Positions 1 through 5,542 of a stretch of DNA of 5,542 nt are shown here, piece after piece; within the stretch, counting starts at the first letter, position 1; the number at the start of each line of letters is the position of its first letter. The position numbers and the translations under genes are program-made. The stretch comes from an uncultured bacterium. Its GTDB lineage: Bacteria > Bacteroidota > Bacteroidia > Chitinophagales > Chitinophagaceae. Below the pieces are notes generated by a model that made no database searches, was not told the origin of the DNA, and saw only the letters and a list, made by a program, of their open reading frames with translations. Location of the stretch: NCBI GenBank assembly GCA_903957405.1, contig CAJBPC010000207.1:1-5542 (forward strand). Direction: 5' to 3'.

Positions 1-575
1 GACCAGTTGTCTGCAACGCCTTTGATCGTCGCGTTGTCCGTATGCCCGAGAATCATAGCGTAGATGCCGGGGTTGTCATACATCACTTGGGCGACCACGT
101 TCAGCGCCTCGCGACCCCTGGGGGCGACCGTTGCGCTGCCGGATTTGAAGGCGTAATTGTCGGGCACAACGATGTGGAATCTGCCGTTCTTGTAATTCAC
201 TTCGCAGCCAGCCGCTTCGAATTTCCGTACGGCATCTTCGGCCTTTGCCTCGATCTCCCGCAAGGATGTGCCCCTGTCAGCGAGTGATTTCTCCAACCTT
301 GCTTTTTTCTGTGATAGTTCTTGCTGGATGATCCTGAAGGCGGCTGCGTCCCTGCCGTTGATCTCGTTTGCCCTTTTCAGATCGAGGATCTCCGCCTCGT
401 TTGCTGAGAGTTTTCCGTTTAAACCGGCGATCTGGTTGTTGAGGCCGAGGATCTGCTCATTGGCCGCAGTAAGTTTCTTGCCGGTTCCACAGGACGACAA
501 GAGGAATCCCATGGTTCCTAAGATGTACAAAAAGCGAAGCATGCGCGTTGTTTTTATTGTTTGAAATAAATTCAT
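1..575 (-). CDS. OmpA-family peptidoglycan-binding lipoprotein (C-terminus cut off by window edge)
   Basis: This is a probable outer-membrane lipoprotein that tethers the envelope to peptidoglycan through an OmpA-like domain. Read from the ATG at 575, 191 codons are present with no stop before the left edge. The N-terminus has a hydrophobic stretch (about residues 13-26) ending in the lipobox LSSC, with Cys29 as the expected lipidated residue. Residues 35-120 are rich in Asn, Gln, Lys and Glu with heptad-like Leu/Ile spacing and are probably a helical or coiled-coil spacer. From about residue 130 the OmpA C-terminal fold begins: FKSGSATV (143-150), GREAL (154-158), then the conserved GHTDN (177-181). 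The family's later conserved Arg lies outside the window. Met12 (codon at 542) is an equally reasonable start and gives a shorter, more typical signal peptide (MLRFLYILG...). No Shine-Dalgarno sequence is clear at either start. It lies 281 nt downstream of the S41 gene on the same strand and probably has its own transcript. The family call is firm; the ligand is known from the family only. Confidence 0.9.
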   Translation of the reverse strand, partial: MNLFQTIKTTRMLRFLYILGTMGFLLSSCGTGKKLTAANEQILGLNNQIAGLNGKLSANEAEILDLKRANEINGRDAAAFRIIQQELSQKKARLEKSLADRGTSLREIEAKAEDAVRKFEAAGCEVNYKNGRFHIVVPDNYAFKSGSATVAPRGREALNVVAQVMYDNPGIYAMILGHTDNATIKGVADNW

Positions 576-825
576 CGCCAAAAGTCCAACATAAGATCGA
601 CTTCGCACAGGCATGTTTGTGTCAAAACACCATGCGCCCGCTGTCAATGAATTCCGGGGAGTCCGGGAGGCTGCAAAATCAATGAGTTCGAATGTGGGTG
701 GCCCCGTGACGCAAATGATAGGATCTGTTATGGAGCTGAAAGGGAGGGGCAGTCCATGCCGTAGCGGTCGACTGGACAAAACCTGCAGGCTACATCAGGA
801 TAGCATCAACCTGCAACGTAGGGAT

Positions 826-858
826 AAAAAGCAGAAAGCTCGATGGAAGGGTGCTTTC
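826..858 (-). terminator. Possible rho-independent terminator at the end of the S41 gene
   Basis: On the minus strand a GAAAGC / GCTTTC pair (853-858 with 834-839) can form a 6-bp stem around a 13-nt loop. It starts inside the TGA stop codon of the S41 gene and is followed two bases later by CTTTTT. The placement and T-run fit a terminator, but the stem is short, half A-T, and the loop is long, so it would be weak. Confidence 0.35.
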
Positions 859-2176
859 AGTCATGCCGGATGAGTGCGATGGCCTGTTCGATCCAATCCC
901 GGTCAACACCCAAGAGGATATCCGGATCGACGCCGAATACTTCGTAACGCATCAGGCGATTACGACTGCGGAGATCCGTGATATAGACTTCAAAAGCCTG
1001 GCTTGGCAGCTTCTCTCCCCTGCCATAATTATTGCCATACATGAGGGTGCCATTGGTGGTCTGCCCAAGCGACCTGACCTGCGGCAATCGCATTAGCTGC
1101 AGCAAGAAGATCTCACCCTGGCTCATGGTCGCATTGTTCGTCAGCACATGAACCCGTCCTTTTTTTACATATTCCCTCATCAGCCTTAGGTATCCTTTGG
1201 ACACTTTTTTTGCACCGCCCTGATTGTTCCGCAAGTCGAGTATCAGGTCTGGGGCGGTCAATAACCGTTTGATAGAATCGAGAAAGGCTTTTGATCGCTG
1301 CATGTCGATGGGATCCGCGGAAAAATGTCGCAGTTGTAAATATTGTATTCCGGTTTCCAGATCCTTGAATTGGAAGTCGGGCATGCCTGCCGGCAGTTGC
1401 GCATGATCGGTCTGGCCTTGTGTTTTTGAATAATTCTTCCCGCCGAAATATCCATAAAACCGGGCATTGACGATCGAGGAATTCCTGATCTTTTCGTTGG
1501 GGAACAAGATCAGGTTCTTCGTCACAGGATGTGCATATATGGCCTTGAAGAAACCGGGCATATACTCATACAGATGGCATACGACCTGTCCTTTTTCCCA
1601 AACAGGATGGCCCCAGACCCTTATTTTAGAAGACAATACGATCCCTTCGTATTCCTTGTCTCGCAGTTTGTGCATACCGATCGTCAGGAAGGTATCCAGA
1701 TGATAGATCCCTTCTGTCGATGCTGGCGGAACGAGTGCCAATGCCGATGTCAACGAGTCGATGTCGAGCTTGCTTTTCGGGAAATGCAGGGATGACGGGG
1801 AGTTGATATGCCGTTCATATGCATCACGGTCGGCATAGTCCTTTTTGTCAACGACCTGATAGAACCCGAGATGGTTGTCGCGGATGGGGAAAAACAATCG
1901 GGCGAGATGATGGAAATATTGATGGTCGGCAATATCTGCAATGGGGTCTTTTTTCAATTGCTCGAAGAGTGCATCGAATGCCGCCTTCTTTTTCCCTGCG
2001 ATCTGGTCCTTGTAGGAAGGGGTTTTTTGCAGTATTTGGCGGAGTGCGTCCAGGTCGGCCGAATAGCTTTCATGTTTTTGCGCGGTTGACGCGAGAGCGC
2101 CGAGCGAAAAATAAAAAAAGAGACAGATCCTCAAGGCGCGCGACCTAAGGCCTTGACATGTCGCGTTCCCATGCAT
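857..2176 (-). CDS. Exported S41-family peptidase-like protein
   Basis: This is a probable periplasmic or surface serine peptidase-like protein of family S41 (the C-terminal processing peptidase / tricorn-core superfamily). From the chosen ATG at 2176 it has 439 residues. A signal peptide spans about residues 15-32 (hydrophobic LRICLFFYFSLGALASTA, likely cleaved before Gln33). The N-terminal region carries RDNHLGFY (99-106), typical of the S41 helical domain. The core has LILDLRNNQGG (311-321), the nucleophile region TNNATMSQGE with candidate Ser352, then TTNGTLMYGN (373-382), GVDPDI (415-420) and a terminal DWIEQA helix. The Lys of the CtpA-type Ser-Lys dyad, normally in a TFGKG-like loop, is not seen at the equivalent place (a Thr is there). 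The protein therefore belongs to an S41 subgroup without the canonical dyad or has altered catalysis. No PDZ domain is evident. Start choice is open: the frame continues to ATGs at 2257 (ATGA overlap with the SOUL stop) and 2272, while a TTG at 2134 would give the most compact signal peptide. The substrate is unknown. Confidence 0.82.
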   Translation of the reverse strand: MHGNATCQGLRSRALRICLFFYFSLGALASTAQKHESYSADLDALRQILQKTPSYKDQIAGKKKAAFDALFEQLKKDPIADIADHQYFHHLARLFFPIRDNHLGFYQVVDKKDYADRDAYERHINSPSSLHFPKSKLDIDSLTSALALVPPASTEGIYHLDTFLTIGMHKLRDKEYEGIVLSSKIRVWGHPVWEKGQVVCHLYEYMPGFFKAIYAHPVTKNLILFPNEKIRNSSIVNARFYGYFGGKNYSKTQGQTDHAQLPAGMPDFQFKDLETGIQYLQLRHFSADPIDMQRSKAFLDSIKRLLTAPDLILDLRNNQGGAKKVSKGYLRLMREYVKKGRVHVLTNNATMSQGEIFLLQLMRLPQVRSLGQTTNGTLMYGNNYGRGEKLPSQAFEVYITDLRSRNRLMRYEVFGVDPDILLGVDRDWIEQAIALIRHD

Positions 2177-2253
2177 CAATCTCCATGGTTTGCCAAGTTC
2201 TGTTATCGATGAACTGGAAGGAATGGCGACTGTCAGCATCAGGCATGAGGGGG

Positions 2254-2856
2254 TCATTCGGTTTCTTTCCATTCGATGGCGACAATGACTTCATTCCTTC
2301 TGCCTATGAGCTGATAAGGGGGATCATATCCAAGGAAGCGGTAATTGCCCAATGGCTTGATGCTTTTCTGTGCAAGCAATGACTCCAGCTTGGCGGCATG
2401 TTCGCTGATGGTCTTGTCGGAGGCATATCCGCTGAAGCTGAGGGCGGCGGCATATTCCGCATTTGAGCGGCTTATCTCGATGCCGGAGTCGGTCGGCTTG
2501 GGGAGGTTGGAAGAGTCGTAACCGGAAGGCATGACGAAGCTCATGGATGAGCCTGTCTCCCGGATATCCATGTGAACAGGAGATGTCATGGCGATCTTGG
2601 CACCATCCTCGTTATTCCCGAAGATATAACCCGCGACCCGCCTGAATCCGGAACTTGACAGTTCCCTGTAATTCCTGGCATCCGTCTTCACTGTCGCCAA
2701 TGTAGCAGATGGATAGTACCTGATCTCCAGATCCCCGGATTTCTGGATGACCCGATAGGGTTGGTCTTCGATGTTTGAAGTGTTTCGCTTCACGAATGAT
2801 TGGAATAAAAAAAATATGAGCAACAGGCTTATGAGTATGATGGCTATGAATTTCAT
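2254..2856 (-). CDS. SOUL heme-binding family protein, membrane-anchored
   Basis: This 200-residue protein belongs to the SOUL / heme-binding protein (HBP22-like) family, whose members bind heme or related tetrapyrroles. Residues 3-22 form one strongly hydrophobic segment (KFIAIILISLLLIFFLFQSF), best read as an uncleaved N-terminal anchor that leaves the SOUL domain outside the cytoplasmic membrane. Family features appear in order: QPYRVIQKSGDLEIRYY (32-48), the FRR-VAGYIFG block followed by KIAMTSPV (71-94), MSFVMPSGY (105-113), LPKPTDSGIEI (118-128), and the closing FLGYDPPYQ-RRNEVIVAIE block (174-195). The domain looks complete. The ATG at 2856 is chosen because it directly precedes the anchor; the frame stays open to an ATG at 2949, but that would add 31 residues before the anchor. 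Upstream sequence is A/T-rich without a Shine-Dalgarno motif. The S41 gene follows on the same strand, 77 nt away or overlapping depending on its start, so co-transcription is plausible. Heme binding itself is inferred from the family; no axial ligand can be assigned with confidence. Confidence 0.9.
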   Translation of the reverse strand: MKFIAIILISLLLIFFLFQSFVKRNTSNIEDQPYRVIQKSGDLEIRYYPSATLATVKTDARNYRELSSSGFRRVAGYIFGNNEDGAKIAMTSPVHMDIRETGSSMSFVMPSGYDSSNLPKPTDSGIEISRSNAEYAAALSFSGYASDKTISEHAAKLESLLAQKSIKPLGNYRFLGYDPPYQLIGRRNEVIVAIEWKETE

Positions 2857-2874
2857 AAAAATATAACATACTGC

Positions 2875-2899
2875 AACGGGAAAAGTTCGATGTCCCGTT
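2875..2899. repeat. Inverted repeat upstream of the SOUL gene
   Basis: AACGGGA (2875-2881) and TCCCGTT (2893-2899) are a perfect 7-bp inverted repeat with an 11-nt spacer. The near arm ends 18 nt before the SOUL start codon. It could be an operator for a dimeric regulator or a hairpin in the SOUL mRNA leader. It lacks a terminator-like T-run in the plus direction. The symmetry is seen directly; the function is inference. Confidence 0.4.
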
Positions 2900-3121
2900 T
2901 TGAGGATGAGATATCCCACCATTTGGGCTGTATTTCCAGACCTTTCCATTCCTCAGTGATGCGAATCGTAACCGATCCGATGGCTCATCCTATAGGGGGG
3001 ATTTAAAATGCAAATGATTTTTGGGATGTGGTTTGTGCATGATAAAAATGAAACGGCCATGATAACACGCACGGAATGACAATCAGGGCGACTTCGAAAA
3101 TCTAAATATCAGCCTGTTTCC

Positions 3122-3152
3122 TTTTGATAGACTGCAATTATTTTTATTTTTC
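3122..3152 (+). promoter_or_regulatory. Candidate Bacteroidota-type promoter for the first sulfotransferase gene
   Basis: TTTTG (3122-3126) is followed 18 nt later by TATTTTTC (3145-3152), which matches seven of the eight positions of the Bacteroidota -7 element TAnnTTTG, where two positions are free. The known pattern has about 19 nt between the elements. Transcription would begin near 3158-3160 and give a leader of about 20 nt to the ATG at 3180. A second overlapping match (TATTTTTA at 3139-3146) exists because the tract is T-rich, so a chance match is possible. Confidence 0.4.
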
Positions 3153-3179
3153 GGAAAATCACATTACAGAAAGTAGCCC

Positions 3180-4775
3180 ATGGGTTCATCATCAAACGGA
3201 AATATGGCAAACCATCGCAATCCACCCCGCATTTTCCTGATCTTGGGCATGCACCGGTCTGGCAGTTCCCTGCTGACACAATTGATCTCAAGCCTTGGCA
3301 TTCACCTTGGGCAGGAGATCATGAAAGCGGACAAGTTCAACCCGGATGGATACTGGGAGAACCTTCGGGTTGTGGATCTGCACAATAGGATGCTGGAGGA
3401 ACAAGGCAACCAATGGTATGCCCCTGCCCATCCGATCGACACCACAAGGCTACTGAAGAAATATGGAGAAGAAGCCCTGTTGATGGTTTCAGAGATGGAT
3501 CGTCAAGGCTTGGATTGGGGTTGGAAAGACCCACGCATGCCCCTGTTTCTCGATTTCTGGCTGGAGATCCTGAAAGGAAGGGATATTAGATTTTTGATCA
3601 CGAATCGATCCCCATCCGCCATTGCGGCTTCCCTGCTGCAGAGAGATGCAATCCCTGTAGAGGTTTCCCTGTACTTGTGGGAAATGACCACCAGAATGAT
3701 CATCAGCAGGATCAACTCCACAGACGACCACCTCATCGTTGACTATGATGCGCTGTTGAAAGATCCGGAGATTGAAATTCCCGGATTGATCCGATTTGTA
3801 CTCGGAGATATCCATCATGCAGAAATATATGCGAAAAAAGCCCATCTGCTGAAACTGCTGAAGCAGGAATTGAATCACGGTTCAACGGTCAAAGCCTATC
3901 CCCTTAATACTCGCCAGCAATTTCTGCAGGAGAGTTGCCTGTCGGGAATGCCCATCCGCGATATGGCATTCCATGAAGCCGAAATGGATAAGCTGCGCGG
4001 TCATTTCAGGCTTTTACAGGCCGTCAATTTCATTCCTGAAAAAATAATTTTCGCCCAACTTTTTTATCGAGAAACAGATGCGGCTTTCAACGAAGCTTGC
4101 TCGATGACCATTCACGGACTTCAACAACCCATCATCTTCCGTTTTGAGAAAGCCCTCAGGGTCCTCCAGCTTCGCTTCGACCCGGTGAATGATCATGCCG
4201 TGCTTAAAATCCTGGAGATGCGATTTTTCAAAACCGGAAATGAGGTGGAGACAACCTTTTCCACGGCAGCCAATGCGTTCGCGGATGAGGACGGAACATT
4301 GTACTTCCATGATGACGACCCGCAGATCACCATCACATTCGATGAGGGAAACCTGCCAGAAATGGATGAGGTGGAGATCAAGTATGAGCTTGTCGCAAAA
4401 GGCATCCAGGCACTCGAAATATCACGAGCCTACACCGTGAAAAAAGTGTCCGCAAGTGATGCGATGATCAGGCGGCAAGAAGATGAGATGCACAATCTCA
4501 TCTTTCAACAAGAACAGCTGCTTGAACGACTCCGACTGGCTGAAGAGGATAACAGGTTGCATGTCCTGGAAAAGTCCACTTTACAAATCAGATCGGATGA
4601 ATCTCAAAAAGAGATCGCTTCATTGAAAGCAGTCATATCAGATCTTATGGAAACTATACAACGGCAGGATGAACAACTGCGGTTGCATGCAGAAGCGATT
4701 GAACACCTAAAAACCAGCAGAAGCTATAGCATTGGTCATGCGCTGCTGAGCCCTCTGCGGCTTGTCAGAAAATGA
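3180..4775 (+). CDS. Multidomain sulfotransferase-family protein with coiled coil and C-terminal PLR tail
   Basis: This 531-residue protein probably transfers sulfate from PAPS to a cell-surface glycan or other acceptor. Residues 17-215 form a sulfotransferase domain. The 5'-phosphosulfate loop is GMHRSGSSLL (23-32), followed by NPDGYWEN (54-61), GWKDPRMPLF (114-123), the 3'-phosphate region FLITNRSPSAIAASLLQRD (138-156), and HLIVDYDALLKDPE (184-197). Residues 305-420 look beta-rich and contain LQLRFDP (329-335) and DDDPQITITF (378-387); this may be an accessory module like those in polysaccharide-assembly enzymes. Residues 428-512 are a charged, Leu/Gln-rich coiled coil. The last 19 residues are basic and amphipathic (SRSYSIGHALLSPLRLVRK), matching a tail often found at the end of surface-polysaccharide glycosyltransferases. 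There is no signal peptide or membrane span, so it is probably cytoplasmic and perhaps membrane-associated through the tail. Met9 (codon at 3204) is an alternative start just ahead of the domain. A second sulfotransferase follows 207 nt downstream. The family is clear; the acceptor and the role of the C-terminal half are not. Confidence 0.85.
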   Translation: MGSSSNGNMANHRNPPRIFLILGMHRSGSSLLTQLISSLGIHLGQEIMKADKFNPDGYWENLRVVDLHNRMLEEQGNQWYAPAHPIDTTRLLKKYGEEALLMVSEMDRQGLDWGWKDPRMPLFLDFWLEILKGRDIRFLITNRSPSAIAASLLQRDAIPVEVSLYLWEMTTRMIISRINSTDDHLIVDYDALLKDPEIEIPGLIRFVLGDIHHAEIYAKKAHLLKLLKQELNHGSTVKAYPLNTRQQFLQESCLSGMPIRDMAFHEAEMDKLRGHFRLLQAVNFIPEKIIFAQLFYRETDAAFNEACSMTIHGLQQPIIFRFEKALRVLQLRFDPVNDHAVLKILEMRFFKTGNEVETTFSTAANAFADEDGTLYFHDDDPQITITFDEGNLPEMDEVEIKYELVAKGIQALEISRAYTVKKVSASDAMIRRQEDEMHNLIFQQEQLLERLRLAEEDNRLHVLEKSTLQIRSDESQKEIASLKAVISDLMETIQRQDEQLRLHAEAIEHLKTSRSYSIGHALLSPLRLVRK

Positions 4776-4982
4776 TGCATGGCATTTGGCATCCTCATGA
4801 TTTACTTTTGAAACCGTTTCTGCAGTCTTCACCCCATTGCCGAGAACTATTCCGTGGCGACAGTTCTGTACAAAGTCGATCATGTTGGAGCATTTCATTT
4901 TGATGCATGAAAAACAGCACACGATAATAACGGCCGACCGTTCCTGCAGAGAAAATATACATATGCGAGCAACCTTCCCTAT

Positions 4983-5542
4983 ATGACAAAACCGGATTTC
5001 CTGATAATTGGTACCCAACGGGGTGGAACCACCACATTGTTCTCATTACTGTCAGCCCATCCCGGCATTTTCATGCCCGAAGAGAAAGAAGTGCATTATT
5101 TCGATCTGAACTACCAAAAAGGGATTGATTGGTATACCGCGAAATTTTCCAACTCCGTAAAGGACTCAACGGCAATCAGTGGGGAAGCATCGCCATACTA
5201 TCTTTACCATCCGCATGTCCCGGCGCGTGTGGCAAAGGATCTTCCCGAAGTGAAATTGATCGTACTGCTGAGGGATCCGGTAGACCGCGCCTATTCGAAC
5301 TACATGCTCGAACGAAAAAGGAACGCCGAACCAATGAATACTTTTTCGCAGGTTGTCGCCATGGAAACGAAGAGGACTGAAGGAGATGAGGAGCAGATGA
5401 AACTTGATCCAAATTTTATTGGAAATGATTTCCAACGGTATTCCTACATGAAAAGGGGACTTTACGGACAACAACTTCAGCGATGGTTCACCTATTTCCC
5501 GAAAGATCGTTTTCTCCTGTTGAAAAGTGAGGATTTTTTCAC
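4983..5542 (+). CDS. Sulfotransferase domain protein (C-terminus cut off by window edge)
   Basis: This probable PAPS-dependent sulfotransferase resembles the heparan-sulfate / N-deacetylase-sulfotransferase class. Its first 186 residues are present and open to the right edge. The 5'-phosphosulfate loop is at the very N-terminus: FLIIGTQRGGTTTLFSLL (6-23), with Arg13 where many relatives have Lys. Next come the class-typical KEVHYFD (35-41) and GIDWYTAKF (47-55), GEASPYYLYHP (67-77), the 3'-phosphate motif LIVLLRDPVDRAYSNY (92-107, with Arg97 and Ser105), and RGLYGQQLQRWFTYFP (158-173) leading to FLLLKSEDFF. The start at 4983 is well supported: the in-frame upstream sequence has no ATG, GTG or TTG back to the stop at 4908, and the P-loop begins within ten codons. 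A seven-codon ORF (4963-4986) ends in an ATGA overlap with this start. There is no signal peptide, so it should be cytosolic. It lies on the same strand as the preceding sulfotransferase and is of a clearly different subtype, suggesting that two positions or acceptors are sulfated. Confidence 0.92.
   Translation, partial: MTKPDFLIIGTQRGGTTTLFSLLSAHPGIFMPEEKEVHYFDLNYQKGIDWYTAKFSNSVKDSTAISGEASPYYLYHPHVPARVAKDLPEVKLIVLLRDPVDRAYSNYMLERKRNAEPMNTFSQVVAMETKRTEGDEEQMKLDPNFIGNDFQRYSYMKRGLYGQQLQRWFTYFPKDRFLLLKSEDFF

Larger units (their letters stand above)
2857..3179. other. Divergent intergenic region between the SOUL gene and the first sulfotransferase gene
   Basis: These 323 bases separate two genes that point away from each other, so promoters for both should lie here. 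Visible contents are the inverted repeat beside the SOUL start, a G6 run at 2995-3000 followed by a 23-codon plus-strand ORF (3008-3079), and an A/T-rich tract (3136-3151) that forms part of the candidate rightward promoter. On the minus strand TATATTTTTATG runs directly into the SOUL start; it resembles a -7 element but would leave almost no leader. No RNA gene, riboswitch or mobile-element remnant was recognised. Confidence 0.6.

Noticed and set aside
586..593. TATGTTGG on the minus strand as a -7 element for the OmpA-family gene
   Set aside because: It matches TAnnTTTG at all but one fixed position, but the nearest upstream TTTG is 29 nt away, too far, and transcription would begin only a few bases before the ATG at 575.
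782..816. Repeated ACCTGCA in the gap downstream of the S41 gene as a possible attachment or regulatory site
   Set aside because: There are only two 7-base copies, one within the palindrome CCTGCAGG, with no integrase, tRNA or further copies nearby.
613..873. Plus-strand open frame across the gap between the S41 and OmpA genes
   Set aside because: Low-complexity, Arg/Lys/Gly-rich translation without a recognisable domain. It runs into the 3' end of the S41 gene and overlaps the possible terminator. The gap (576-825) otherwise shows nothing I can assign.
4774..4793. GATGC / GCATC hairpin at the stop codon of the first sulfotransferase gene as a terminator
   Set aside because: The stem is only 5 bp with a 10-nt loop and has no following T-run.
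4707..5046. Minus-strand open frames covering the space between the two sulfotransferase genes
   Set aside because: They overlap the ends of two well-supported plus-strand genes, contain no recognisable domain, and have Cys/Arg-rich compositions typical of antisense reading.

Overview
The window looks like a chromosomal fragment from a member of the Bacteroidota, possibly a Chitinophaga-like lineage. The evidence is an OmpA-type outer-membrane lipoprotein, a membrane-anchored SOUL protein, a secreted S41 peptidase-like protein, start sites without clear Shine-Dalgarno sequences, and one candidate promoter of the Bacteroidota TTTG / TAnnTTTG type. The taxonomic call is inference; no rRNA or other marker gene is present.

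Layout. The left half (1-2856) is read on the minus strand. In transcription order it holds a SOUL heme-binding-family protein (2856 to 2254), an S41 peptidase-like exported protein (about 2176 to 857), a possible hairpin terminator at the S41 stop codon, a 281-nt gap, and an OmpA-family lipoprotein (575 to beyond the left edge, C-terminus missing). SOUL and S41 may be co-transcribed. The S41 start is uncertain: its frame stays open back to an ATGA overlap with the SOUL stop.

A 323-nt divergent intergenic region (2857-3179) separates this from the plus-strand right half. It contains a perfect 7-bp inverted repeat just upstream of the SOUL start, a G6 run followed by a 23-codon ORF, and an AT-rich candidate promoter for the rightward gene.

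The right half holds two sulfotransferase-family genes of different subtype. The first (3180-4775) is a multidomain protein: an N-terminal PAPS-type sulfotransferase domain, a beta-rich middle module, a long coiled coil, and a C-terminal basic SRSY...PLR tail of the kind seen on surface-polysaccharide enzymes. The second (4983 to beyond the right edge) is a compact sulfotransferase resembling the heparan-sulfate sulfotransferase class. Together they suggest the left edge of a locus for sulfated surface glycans or exopolysaccharide. Their substrates cannot be read from this window, and no glycosyltransferase, PAPS synthesis or export gene is visible here.

No tRNA, rRNA, CRISPR array, insertion sequence or integrase was seen.
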